A DNA stretch of 64,000 nucleotides from Oscillospiraceae bacterium (GTDB lineage: Bacteria > Bacillota > Clostridia > Oscillospirales > Ruminococcaceae): the NCBI GenBank assembly GCA_017847885.1, contig JAGAUA010000044.1, positions 186,001 through 250,000 of the forward strand. Reading direction: 5' to 3'. The translations under genes and the position numbers were made by a program. The notes under the pieces were generated by a model. The model ran no database searches, was not told where the DNA came from, and saw only the letters and a program-made list of their open reading frames with translations. Positions 19,495 to 27,634 of the stretch are shown piece after piece. Every line of letters starts with the position of its first letter. Position 1 is the first letter of the stretch.

Positions 19495-19526
19495 ACGGCG
19501 TTCGGGACTCGTCCGCCGTTTCCTCC
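19495..19526 (-). promoter_or_regulatory. Shine-Dalgarno plus hairpin before the flavodoxin-domain gene
   Basis: On the minus strand GGAGG is followed by a hairpin with stem ACGGCG/CGCCGT and a 13-base loop, then AATAACGAG and the ATG. Folding would leave the two signals about 11 bases apart. Confidence 0.5.
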
Positions 19527-19538
19527 TTAGCTACTATT

Positions 19539-19712
19539 TATACTGAGCTCCATTGCAAAATTAACAATTTTGCAATGCCCGGCAATAAATTGCCGGGTGA
19601 CGGCTGCGCCGCCGGAGCTGCCGTTCATACAGCCCTCGCAAAGCCGTAGGCTTTGCAGTCGCCTTTGGCGGCATTGCAAACAACTGTGTTGTTTGCAATA
19701 GAGGGCAGTATA
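19539..19712. repeat. MITE-like element made of consecutive hairpins (174 bp)
   Basis: The ends are TATACTG and CAGTATA. Between them lie six successive palindromes, among them TTGCAAAATT/AATTTTGCAA, CCCGGCAA/TTGCCGGG, GCAAAGCC/GGCTTTGC and TTGCAAACAAC/GTTGTTTGCAA. There is no open reading frame. It lies in the 484-base gap between the flavodoxin-domain gene and deoC, 13 bases above the former's Shine-Dalgarno site. The rest of that gap is AT-rich and holds only the deoC promoter. Confidence 0.75.
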
Positions 19713-19907
19713 TATGCACAATTATCGCCGTCTGAAAGGCATAAACATTTTACCGAAACATATTACTATACATAATAATTATATCTTTTCTTGCGGCTTA
19801 ATTTGTGAACATTGTGTTAATTTTGAATAAAGTTTATACAAAATTTGAATTTGCGGTTTGAAATATATATATTTTTGCGGTACAACCGTCAATATTGCGT
19901 AATTTTA

Positions 19908-19936
19908 TTGATTTACTTCGGGAAAAGCTGTATAAT
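19908..19936 (+). promoter_or_regulatory. Promoter of deoC-deoB
   Basis: TTGATT (19908-19913) and TATAAT (19931-19936) are 17 bases apart, about 33 bases before the start codon. Confidence 0.75.
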
Positions 19937-19969
19937 ATATCTATCAGAAATCGAAAGGCAGGAATTATT

Positions 19970-20632
19970 ATGACCGATAAAGAAATTTTCTCACATATTG
20001 ACCACACCCAGCTTAAAGCGGTAAGCACCAAAGCCGACATCGACGCGCTCTGCGCCGAAGCGGAAAAATACGGCACCGCCTCGGTGTGTATCCCCCCGTC
20101 CTATGTTAAGTACGTACGCGAAAGCTATCCGAAAATGAATATCTGCACCGTAATAGGCTTCCCCCTCGGATACAATACCACCGAGGTAAAGGTCTTTGAA
20201 ACGGCGCAGGCAATTGCCGACGGTGCAAATGAAATTGATATGGTGATCAACCTCGGCATGGTGAAAAACGGCGATTTTGACAGCGTTACCGAGGAAATTT
20301 CCGCACTGAAAAAAGCCTGCGGAAGCCACATTTTAAAGGTAATTATCGAGACCTGTTACCTTACGGACGAGGAGAAGATACGCCTGTGTAAATGCGTGAC
20401 CGACGGCGGCGCGGATTTCATAAAGACCTCAACGGGCTTCGGTACGGCAGGGGCAAAAATCGAGGATATAAGGCTGTTTAAGAAGCATATCGGTGCAGGG
20501 GTGAAAATGAAAGCGGCAGGCGGCGTGAAGACCCGTGACGACCTTGAAATGTTCCTTGCTGAGGGCTGCGAAAGAATAGGCACAAGCTCTGCGGTGAAAA
20601 TGATGAACAGTGAGGCTGCGGAGAATTATTGA
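19970..20632 (+). CDS. deoC: Deoxyribose-phosphate aldolase
   Basis: DeoC cleaves 2-deoxyribose 5-phosphate to acetaldehyde and glyceraldehyde 3-phosphate, feeding salvaged deoxynucleosides into glycolysis. The 220-residue protein has normal length. The Schiff-base lysine is Lys152 in FIKTSTGF, the second lysine is Lys181 in MKAAGGVKT, and NEIDMVIN holds the conserved Asp. The start at 19970 follows AAAGGCAGGAA. deoB begins 16 bases after the stop, forming a two-gene salvage operon. Confidence 0.97.
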   Translation: MTDKEIFSHIDHTQLKAVSTKADIDALCAEAEKYGTASVCIPPSYVKYVRESYPKMNICTVIGFPLGYNTTEVKVFETAQAIADGANEIDMVINLGMVKNGDFDSVTEEISALKKACGSHILKVIIETCYLTDEEKIRLCKCVTDGGADFIKTSTGFGTAGAKIEDIRLFKKHIGAGVKMKAAGGVKTRDDLEMFLAEGCERIGTSSAVKMMNSEAAENY

Positions 20633-20648
20633 TGAAAGAGAGAATTAT

Positions 20649-21800
20649 ATGAAACGTGTATTTTTAATTGTACTTGACAGCTGCGGCATCGGCAATGCAC
20701 CCGACGCGGAAAAATTCGGCGACAGCGGCGCAAATACGCTGAAAAGCTGCTTTGAAACGGGAAAGCTGGACGTCCCCAATATGCAAAAGCTGGGGCTTTT
20801 CAACATAGACGGCGTTGACTTCGGGGAGAAATGCCCGTCCCCCATAGGCGCATACGGCAGAATGACCGAGCGCTCCATGGGCAAGGACACCACGATAGGA
20901 CATTGGGAAATCGCAGGAATTATTTCCGAAAAGCCGCTTCCGACTTATCCAAACGGCTTTCCGCAGGAGATAATTGAAAAATTTACCGAAGCAACGGGCA
21001 GGAAGGTGCTTTGCAACAAGCCCTATTCGGGTACGGAGGTCATCAAGGATTACGGCAGAGAGCATATGGAGACGGGTGCGCTTATCGTGTATACCTCCGC
21101 AGACAGCGTGTTCCAGATAGCCGCTCACGAAAGCGTTGTGCCGCCCGAAAAGCTGTACGAATACTGCGAAGCTGCAAGAAAAATTCTTACGGGAAAGCAC
21201 GGCGTTGGCAGAGTAATTGCCCGTCCCTTTGAGGGCGAGCACCCCTTTAAGCGCACTTCACGCAGACACGATTTTTCCATTGAGCCGCCCTGCGATACCA
21301 TGCTTGACGCACTGAAAAACGCAGGCAAGGACGTTATTGCCGTTGGAAAGATAAACGATATTTTTGCAGGAAAGGGTATCACGGAGTTTGTCCGCACAAG
21401 CGGAAACGACGACGGAATGGAAAAAACTCTTGCCTATGCAAACCGCGATTTTAACGGACTTTGCTTTGTAAATCTGGTGGATTTCGACATGACCTACGGT
21501 CACCGCCGCGATGTGAACGGCTACACCGAAGCGCTTGTCCGCTTTGATGAACAGCTTGGAAAGCTCCTTGCGCTTCTGGGGGACGACGACGCGCTGCTCA
21601 TTACCGCCGACCACGGCTGCGACCCGAATTACGGCGGCACCGACCACACCCGTGAGACCGTGCCTATTCTTGTGTACGGCAAGGGCGTTCCCCCCGTAAA
21701 TCTCGGTACAACAGATACCTACGCCGACTGCGGCTCGGAGGTGCTGAAAATGCTGGGCGTTGCCGATAATACCCACGGAAAACCGCTCTTGCCCGTATAA
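20649..21800 (+). CDS. deoB: Phosphopentomutase
   Basis: DeoB interconverts (deoxy)ribose 1-phosphate and 5-phosphate, supplying the substrate of DeoC. The 383 residues match the family and the alkaline-phosphatase superfamily metal sites are present: LIVLDSCGIGNAPDA at the start, the loop KDTTIGHWE with the phosphorylated Thr, and DHGCDPNYGGTDHTRE near the C-terminus. The start at 20649 is chosen because the protein then begins MKRVFLIVLDSCGIG as in relatives; the binding site is weak, so translation may depend on coupling to deoC. Confidence 0.97.
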   Translation: MKRVFLIVLDSCGIGNAPDAEKFGDSGANTLKSCFETGKLDVPNMQKLGLFNIDGVDFGEKCPSPIGAYGRMTERSMGKDTTIGHWEIAGIISEKPLPTYPNGFPQEIIEKFTEATGRKVLCNKPYSGTEVIKDYGREHMETGALIVYTSADSVFQIAAHESVVPPEKLYEYCEAARKILTGKHGVGRVIARPFEGEHPFKRTSRRHDFSIEPPCDTMLDALKNAGKDVIAVGKINDIFAGKGITEFVRTSGNDDGMEKTLAYANRDFNGLCFVNLVDFDMTYGHRRDVNGYTEALVRFDEQLGKLLALLGDDDALLITADHGCDPNYGGTDHTRETVPILVYGKGVPPVNLGTTDTYADCGSEVLKMLGVADNTHGKPLLPV

Positions 21801-21878
21801 TTAACCGTAAGTTCATACATTTAGAGGAAAAATGTAGTATAATGTTAAAATGTAATATTGTAAAAAGGTGGTTGTTAA

Positions 21879-23405
21879 ATGGGATTTTTTGCAAACGCCG
21901 ACGGCTCGGTGCTGGTTGCCTTTATTGGCTACCTTATCGTAATGCTGGGTATCGGCTTCTATTTCTCCAACAAAAGTAAAAAAATGAGCGACTATTTCCT
22001 CGCAGGAAGAGGGCTCAACAGCTGGGTAACGGCGATGTCCGCACAGGCTTCCGACATGAGCGGCTGGCTTCTTATGGGACTTCCCGGCGCTGCTTACGCA
22101 TCGGGTATGGGCAACTACTGGATAGCGATAGGTCTTGCTATCGGTACTATACTTAACTGGGCATTTGTGGCAAAGCCTCTCAGACGTTTTACCGAGGCGG
22201 CTGGCGACTCTATCACTATTCCTCAGTACCTCCAGAACCGTTTCAAGGCGGACAGCCCGATAGTACGTCTTGTGTGCGCGGTTGTAATTTTCATCTTCTT
22301 CCTTGTGTATACGACTTCGGCATTCGTTTCTGGCGGAAAGCTTTTCCAGGTTGTGTTCAACATCGACAGCTCCAACGAGACCTACACCAAGGCGGCAGTT
22401 ATAATTTCCGCGCTTATTATCGTTGCTTACACCTTCATGGGCGGCTTCAGCGCGGTTGCATGGACAGACTTTATCCAGGGACTTCTTATGGTCATCGCAA
22501 TCGTTGCGCTTCCGATAGCGCTTGTAAGCTCAACTCAGAATTTCAGCCTTGACATGATAACCGAAACTCAGAAGATAGTTGCAGAGGGTCAGGACGCAAG
22601 CGGCTTCGCTTCGATGTTCAAGGGCAGAGGCGCAAACAGCATAATAAGCGACCTTGCATGGGCGCTGGGCTATTTCGGAATGCCCCATATCCTTGTCCGC
22701 TTTATGGCTATCAAGGACGCAAAAAGCGTAAAGAAATCCGCAATAATCGCTATCATTTGGGTAATTATCTCCCTCGGTGCGGCAGTTCTCATCGGTATCC
22801 TCGGCAGAGTTTACCTCGACTCTCAGGGCATTAACCTTGGTGCGGCTGAGCAGGAGCTTATCTTTATCAAGGTCGTAAAAATGCTCTTCCCCGGACTTCT
22901 TGCAGGAGTGTTCCTCTCGGCAGTTCTTGCTTCAATAATGAGTACCGCCGACAGCCAGCTTCTTGTAACGGCTTCCGCGGTTGCAAACGACTTCTTCAAG
23001 GTAATCGTGAAAAAAGAGGTTTCCGACAAGGTGCTTATGTGGATAAGCCGCGGCTCGGTAATGGTAATCTCGGTCATCGCTTGTATCCTCGCCCTTGACC
23101 CCAAGGACTCCATCATGGGTATCGTTTCCAACGCATGGGCAGGCTTCGGTGCAGCCTTTGGACCTGCTATCATTCTTTCGCTCTACTGGAAGAGACTTAC
23201 CCTCAAGGGTACGGTTTCGGGCATTATCGCAGGCGCAGGAACAGTTCTCCTTTGGGATAACGTCCTCCACCTCGGCGGAGTAATGTACTCCATCGTTCCC
23301 GGCTTTGCGCTTTCAATTCTTGTAACGGTCATCGTTTCGCTTATCGACAAAGAGCCTTCCGATGAGGTCAAGGAGATATTTGAAAAGGCAAAGACAATAG
23401 AATAA
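21879..23405 (+). CDS. putP: Sodium/proline symporter
   Basis: PutP imports proline with sodium ions across the cytoplasmic membrane. The 508-residue protein has about 13 hydrophobic segments and the sodium:solute symporter signatures SDYFLAGRGLNSWVTAMSA, QASDMSGWLLMGLPG and the later LASIMSTADSQLL. The start follows AAGGTGG at a normal distance, and a perfect TATAAT (21838-21843) lies about 35 bases upstream with a poor -35. It is monocistronic. A related substrate cannot be excluded, but the similarity to PutP is strong. Confidence 0.92.
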   Translation: MGFFANADGSVLVAFIGYLIVMLGIGFYFSNKSKKMSDYFLAGRGLNSWVTAMSAQASDMSGWLLMGLPGAAYASGMGNYWIAIGLAIGTILNWAFVAKPLRRFTEAAGDSITIPQYLQNRFKADSPIVRLVCAVVIFIFFLVYTTSAFVSGGKLFQVVFNIDSSNETYTKAAVIISALIIVAYTFMGGFSAVAWTDFIQGLLMVIAIVALPIALVSSTQNFSLDMITETQKIVAEGQDASGFASMFKGRGANSIISDLAWALGYFGMPHILVRFMAIKDAKSVKKSAIIAIIWVIISLGAAVLIGILGRVYLDSQGINLGAAEQELIFIKVVKMLFPGLLAGVFLSAVLASIMSTADSQLLVTASAVANDFFKVIVKKEVSDKVLMWISRGSVMVISVIACILALDPKDSIMGIVSNAWAGFGAAFGPAIILSLYWKRLTLKGTVSGIIAGAGTVLLWDNVLHLGGVMYSIVPGFALSILVTVIVSLIDKEPSDEVKEIFEKAKTIE

Positions 23406-23411
23406 AGCTGA

Positions 23412-23442
23412 ACGGCAGGATTTTTTCCTGCCGTCTCATTTT
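23412..23442 (+). terminator. Terminator of putP
   Basis: ACGGCAGGA and its complement form a 9-bp stem around a run of T. A T-rich stretch follows. Confidence 0.75.
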
Positions 23443-23460
23443 ATTAGGGAATTGAGAAAT

Positions 23461-23586
23461 CGGGCGGATAATATCCGTTCCTACATAACGGCTAAAATTG
23501 CCATTTCATTGTAGGGGAAGGGTCTCCCGTCCCGTAAACCTTATTGTTTTCCGACAGACTGCGGGCGGATAATATCCGCCCCTACA
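23461..23586. repeat. Cluster of three dispersed GC-rich palindromes
   Basis: Copies lie at 23461-23485, 23510-23534 and 23560-23586, in mixed orientation, between the converging putP and the P-loop ATPase gene. They belong to the family found at 9373. Confidence 0.85.
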
Positions 23587-23606
23587 ATAAACATAAAATA
23601 TTTCAA

Positions 23607-24665
23607 TCAAAGGCTTTTTATCTCGGAAATAAGGCTGTAATAAAGGCGGTTTATGCTGTCAAAATCCACCGATTTGATGTAAAACTGTTCAAGCTTGTCA
23701 TGCTCCGCCTTGGCATTCACAAGAGAGGCGCAGGCTTCGTCGCGGAGGCTTTTTACTGCGGCGTCATTGAATTTTATTCGCGTTTTTTTGCCCGAAAGAG
23801 TGTTTTTATCGTAAAAACGCTTGAAATTCACGGGCTGCTTTTGGGCAACGCAAAGCTCATTCAGCGGCGACGCGGACATGAACGCAAGCTTTAGCTCGGG
23901 AATGAGGATATGCTCGAAAAACTCGCCGTTGTGAAGCGTACAAAGGCTTACGCTGACATCAAAGCCTTTCTTTGCGGCAATATCCGAAAAACGCCGCAGG
24001 AACATCTCCGAACCGCTGTAAAGCCCGTCGTTGAGCATATACACGGTATAGTCATCGGGAATATAGGTGATGTACCCTTTCGGGGTAAGGGCGGAAAGCT
24101 GGCGGAAGGTGATTTTCCCCTCCTCCGCGGTGCTTTTCTTCGGTATGACCTTCTTTGCAAGCCGCGAAATGAAGCCGTCAAGCTTTTCCTCGTTCAGAGC
24201 AAGCCGACCTATCTGGCAGCAGTCCCCGATAACGGCGGCAAGTGCGGATATACAGCGGCGGCAGCGCCCGTGATGCTGCAAATAATCCTTTGTGACGGAG
24301 ATTATCTCATCTTTTGACTTGCATAGCTTTGCAGAGTCCCAATATGCGCCCAAGTCCAGGATTTGCTGGACAGCGCCCGGGTATTCGGGGTCAAAGGTGT
24401 GGGGCGCAGTTCCGTCCACAAATATTACCCTACGTTCCTCAAAGACCACCGCGTCAAGGGAATCGGGGTCGCTTGAGCAGTGGTACACCTCCTTTTTTTC
24501 ATCGGGAAACGCCTCGGCAAGCCGCTTCATCAGCGAGGATTTTCCCGTGCCCGGACCGCCCTTTATTATGTAGGTGCGATAATCCGTGTCCGCAATTTTC
24601 TCTCCGAAACGGGTGCGGAAGCCCGTGGGCGAGTTGCCTCCGAGGAAGCATTTCAAACAGTTCAT
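23607..24665 (-). CDS. P-loop ATPase of unknown role (PRK06851-like)
   Basis: The 352-residue protein has a clear Walker A motif, KGGPGTGKSS, near residues 35-44, after YRTYIIKG. RRVIFVDGTAPHTFDPEYPG follows about 70 residues later. The rest matches a clostridial family of uncharacterised ATPases with a degenerate second half. There is no membrane segment. The start at 24665 has GGAG nine bases upstream. It is divergent from the HD-domain gene with only about 80 bases between. I assign no function beyond nucleotide binding. Confidence 0.75.
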   Translation of the reverse strand: MNCLKCFLGGNSPTGFRTRFGEKIADTDYRTYIIKGGPGTGKSSLMKRLAEAFPDEKKEVYHCSSDPDSLDAVVFEERRVIFVDGTAPHTFDPEYPGAVQQILDLGAYWDSAKLCKSKDEIISVTKDYLQHHGRCRRCISALAAVIGDCCQIGRLALNEEKLDGFISRLAKKVIPKKSTAEEGKITFRQLSALTPKGYITYIPDDYTVYMLNDGLYSGSEMFLRRFSDIAAKKGFDVSVSLCTLHNGEFFEHILIPELKLAFMSASPLNELCVAQKQPVNFKRFYDKNTLSGKKTRIKFNDAAVKSLRDEACASLVNAKAEHDKLEQFYIKSVDFDSINRLYYSLISEIKSL

Positions 24666-24746
24666 TCTATCAACTCCAATTATTATTTTTGCTTTATTCT
24701 ATGATAAATATGCAAATTTGTGAAAAGTATGAAGGGAGAAATTAAC

Positions 24747-25235
24747 GTGAAAATCAGCGATTTGATATCGTCCGCAATTGCCTATGACGCAGGCGACGCA
24801 AGAAGGATACAGCACTTTATGAAGGTATATGCTTTTGCAAAAGCTATCGCAGAGGGCGAAAATGCCGACAGCACCACCATGGAAATTATCGAAGCGGCAG
24901 CCGTGCTGCATGATATCGGCATACACGAGTGCGAGTGCAAATACGGCTCATGTTCGGGAAAATATCAGGAAAAAGAGGGCGTTCCCGTGGCTGAAAAAAT
25001 CCTTTCGGAGCTTGGCGCAGACAGCGGATTTACCGAGCGTGTATGCTTCCTCATCGCACATCATCACACCTTTAAGGGCATTGATTCTCTTGACTGGCAG
25101 ATTTTGGTCGAAGCTGATTTTCTCGTGAATATATATGAAGAAGGTCTGCGCAGAGAAGCGGTTGAAAGTATACGCAGAAAGGTGTTTAAAACAGGCTCGG
25201 GGCTGGGTTTGCTTGATAATATGTACTTGAAATAG
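24747..25235 (+). CDS. HD-domain phosphohydrolase
   Basis: The 162-residue protein is a compact HD domain. It shows the metal-binding HD pair in AVLHDIGIHE, a His pair further on in LIAHHHTFKG, and a final Asp in VEADFLVNIYEEG, so it is probably a metal-dependent phosphohydrolase acting on a nucleotide. The start is a GTG at 24747 with GGGAG eight bases upstream; the ATG at 24720 precedes that site. The substrate is unknown. It appears monocistronic. Confidence 0.85.
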   Translation: MKISDLISSAIAYDAGDARRIQHFMKVYAFAKAIAEGENADSTTMEIIEAAAVLHDIGIHECECKYGSCSGKYQEKEGVPVAEKILSELGADSGFTERVCFLIAHHHTFKGIDSLDWQILVEADFLVNIYEEGLRREAVESIRRKVFKTGSGLGLLDNMYLK

Positions 25236-25360
25236 CTATGTAATTCCACAAAATTTGTCAAAATCAACGAAAATATTTTTTAAGCTTTATTTTTTAAACT
25301 AAGTGTGATACAATAATGAATAGAGTATAGACTGTATTTTGATAAAAAGGAGGAAATAAA

Positions 25361-26029
25361 ATGTCGGAATACCAACACGGCGTATACCGTAAAATACTTG
25401 AAAAAACTGCAAAAGCACTTGAAGCAAACAATATGAAATGCTTTATCGCAGAAAAAAAGGAGGAAGTTCCCGACATTGTCAAAGGACTTCTGACTGAGGG
25501 CTGCACCGTTACCTGCGGCGGCTCTATGACCCTTGAGGAATGTGGTGCGGCTGCGCTTTTACGGTCGGGCGCATACAATTTCCTCGACAGGACGGGCAAA
25601 AGCCGCGAGGAAACAGAGGCCATCTACCGTGCCGCCTTTTCCGCGGACGCATACCTTACAAGCTCCAACGCCATAACCGAAAACGGCGAGCTTTACAACG
25701 TTGACGGCAACAGCAACCGTGTTGCGGCAATATGCTTCGGTCCCAAGTCGGTCATAGTCATTGCAGGCAGGAACAAGATCGTGCGTACCCTTGACGACGC
25801 GGCGGTTCGGGTAAAGCGCTACGCCGCCCCCATGAACACCGCAAGGCTGGGCTGCGAGACCTACTGCCATGCAAAGGGAGAGTGTATGTCCCTTGCTTCG
25901 GGGAACAGCTGCATGACAAGCGGCTGCAAAAGCGACGGCAGGATATGCTGCTCCTACGTTGTTACCGCCCAGCAGAGGATAAAGGACAGGATAAAGGTCA
26001 TTCTCGTTAACGAGGAGCTGGGATTTTAA
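25361..26029 (+). CDS. LUD-domain protein (LutC/YkgG-like)
   Basis: The 222-residue protein belongs to the LUD (DUF162) family, whose best-known members take part in lactate oxidation. Typical pieces are VTCGGSMTLEECG, YLTSSNAITENGELYNVDGNSNRVAA and VIAGRNKIV. The C-terminal part is cysteine-rich (CETYCHAKGEC, then CMTSGC and ICC), suggesting metal or iron-sulfur binding. The partner genes lutA and lutB are absent here, which is common for clostridial stand-alone versions. AAAGGAGG precedes the ATG, and TACAAT at 25309-25314 may be its -10. Confidence 0.85.
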   Translation: MSEYQHGVYRKILEKTAKALEANNMKCFIAEKKEEVPDIVKGLLTEGCTVTCGGSMTLEECGAAALLRSGAYNFLDRTGKSREETEAIYRAAFSADAYLTSSNAITENGELYNVDGNSNRVAAICFGPKSVIVIAGRNKIVRTLDDAAVRVKRYAAPMNTARLGCETYCHAKGECMSLASGNSCMTSGCKSDGRICCSYVVTAQQRIKDRIKVILVNEELGF

Positions 26030-26108
26030 AGGAATTTTATTGGGCTATCAAAATTTGTCGTTTTTTAAGATATGCAATTTTTACAATAAAATATATGAAA
26101 TTAATTAA

Positions 26109-26137
26109 TTGTCGAAAACGTTTAAATGATGTATAAT
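26109..26137 (+). promoter_or_regulatory. Promoter of a candidate small RNA
   Basis: TTGTCG (26109-26114) and TATAAT (26132-26137) are spaced by 17 bases. No coding sequence follows before the terminator at 26194. Confidence 0.6.
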
Positions 26138-26142
26138 ATAAG

Positions 26143-26227
26143 TAGCTTAAAAAGTTTGATGCCCTTTAAACTCTCTTAAAATATTTTTTATTTAAAAAGC
26201 GGACTTTTCGGTCCGCTTTTTATTTTT
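26143..26227 (+). ncRNA. Candidate small RNA of about 85 nucleotides
   Basis: The stretch starts near the expected +1 of a good promoter and ends in a strong terminator. It has no reading frame with a ribosome binding site. A first imperfect hairpin can form (TTAAAAAGTTT against AAACTCTCTTAA). It matches no RNA family I can recognise. It lies in the 337-base gap after the LUD gene, and the following gene has its own promoter. Confidence 0.45.
26194..26227 (+). terminator. Terminator of the candidate small RNA
   Basis: AAAAAGCGGAC pairs with GTCCGCTTTTT around a TTTTCG loop, followed by further T. Confidence 0.9.
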
Positions 26228-26300
26228 TCTAAAGTTTTTGCAAAGCCTGCCGATATATATAATGTGAAAAAGTTTCGGCGGATATTTGCTGCAAAAAGTA

Positions 26301-26329
26301 TTGAAATTTTTTTAATGCTGTGTTATAAT
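26301..26329 (+). promoter_or_regulatory. Promoter of the dehydratase-like gene
   Basis: TTGAAA (26301-26306) and TATAAT (26324-26329) are 17 bases apart, about 38 bases before the start codon. Confidence 0.7.
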
Positions 26330-26366
26330 ATAATTGCAGAAATATCGTTAAGGAGTCTCACTTTCT

Positions 26367-27617
26367 ATGGCTGAACTGGTTTACAATGAGCAGGGACGTC
26401 TGCTTTTTACGGAGGAAATGCGTAAGGAGTATACTATTCTGATACCCCAGATGCTTCCTATTCATTTTACGCTTTTGGAAAAAATTTTTAATAACCACGG
26501 CTACAAGGTGAAGCTGCTTACAAGTACGGGCAGAAAAATTATCGACGAGGGTCTGCGCAACGTTCACAACGACACCTGTTACCCTGCTTTGCTGGTTATC
26601 GGTCAGATGATGGACGCGCTCAAATCGGGCGAGTACGACCTTAACAAAACCGCGTTGATGATTACTCAAACGGGCGGCGGCTGCCGTGCTTCAAACTATA
26701 TCAACCTGCTGAGAAAGGCTCTGAAAAATAACGGCATGGAGCAGATACCCGTTGTTTCCCTCAACCTTTCAAACCTTGAAAAAAATCCCGGCTTTACCCT
26801 TTCGGTAACGCTGCTTTATGAGCTTATTATTGCGATTTGCTACGGCGACCTGCTTATGTGGATAGGCAATCAAGTGCGCCCCTATGAAAACTGCAAGGGC
26901 GATACCGACAAGCTTATCGGCAAATGGATAGACAGGCTTATGGGCAGGGGCTTCGCGCTGACTGCTTTCGGTCAGAATATACGGGAGATACTTGCTGACT
27001 TTGAAAAGCTTCCCTACACGCCGTCTGAAAAGGTAAAGGTCGGCATCGTAGGCGAAATATACATCAAGTATGCGCCGCTGGGCAACAACTGTTTGGAGGA
27101 ATTTCTCCGCGGCGAGGACGTTGAGGCTGTTGTCCCGGGACTGCTGGACTTTATCCTGTTTATGTGCGACCACCATATTGTGGATACTCAGATATACCAC
27201 GTAAGATACAAGAAATACATCGGCTCGGGAGCGCTGAAGCTGTTCCTGAAAAAGATGCAGAACACCATGATAAAGGCTGTGTCGGAGACCCGTTTCAGAC
27301 CGCCTGCACACTTTGAACAGACCAAGAAAAATGTACTGCCGTTTGTATCCCCCGCAAACAAAATGGGCGAGGGCTGGCTTCTTACCGCAGAAATGGTGGA
27401 GCTTATAGAAAGCGGCGTTAAGAATATAGTATGCGCCCAGCCTTTCGGCTGCCTGCCGAACCACATCGTTGGCAAGGGCATGATAAGAAAGATACGCGCT
27501 GTTCACCCCGACGCGAACATTGTCGCTATCGACTACGACCCGGGCGCAACAAAGGTAAATCAGGAAAACCGCATCAAGCTTATGCTTTCAACGGCTAAAA
27601 CAAAGCTTAACAAATAG
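26367..27617 (+). CDS. 2-hydroxyacyl-CoA dehydratase-like protein (activase-associated C-terminal type)
   Basis: The 416-residue protein resembles the C-terminal portion of the large CoA-dehydratase activase fusions of Clostridia (COG3580/3581 type). Conserved cysteine motifs that could bind an iron-sulfur cluster are NDTCYPALL, TGGGCRASNY and CAQPFGCLPNH. AAGGAG precedes the ATG by 12 bases. The BadF/BcrA-type ATPase that normally accompanies such a subunit is not encoded beside it, so it works with a distant partner or has another role. The next gene follows within 17 bases and is probably co-transcribed. Confidence 0.75.
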   Translation: MAELVYNEQGRLLFTEEMRKEYTILIPQMLPIHFTLLEKIFNNHGYKVKLLTSTGRKIIDEGLRNVHNDTCYPALLVIGQMMDALKSGEYDLNKTALMITQTGGGCRASNYINLLRKALKNNGMEQIPVVSLNLSNLEKNPGFTLSVTLLYELIIAICYGDLLMWIGNQVRPYENCKGDTDKLIGKWIDRLMGRGFALTAFGQNIREILADFEKLPYTPSEKVKVGIVGEIYIKYAPLGNNCLEEFLRGEDVEAVVPGLLDFILFMCDHHIVDTQIYHVRYKKYIGSGALKLFLKKMQNTMIKAVSETRFRPPAHFEQTKKNVLPFVSPANKMGEGWLLTAEMVELIESGVKNIVCAQPFGCLPNHIVGKGMIRKIRAVHPDANIVAIDYDPGATKVNQENRIKLMLSTAKTKLNK

Positions 27618-27634
27618 AGAAAGGAGGCAGTTTT

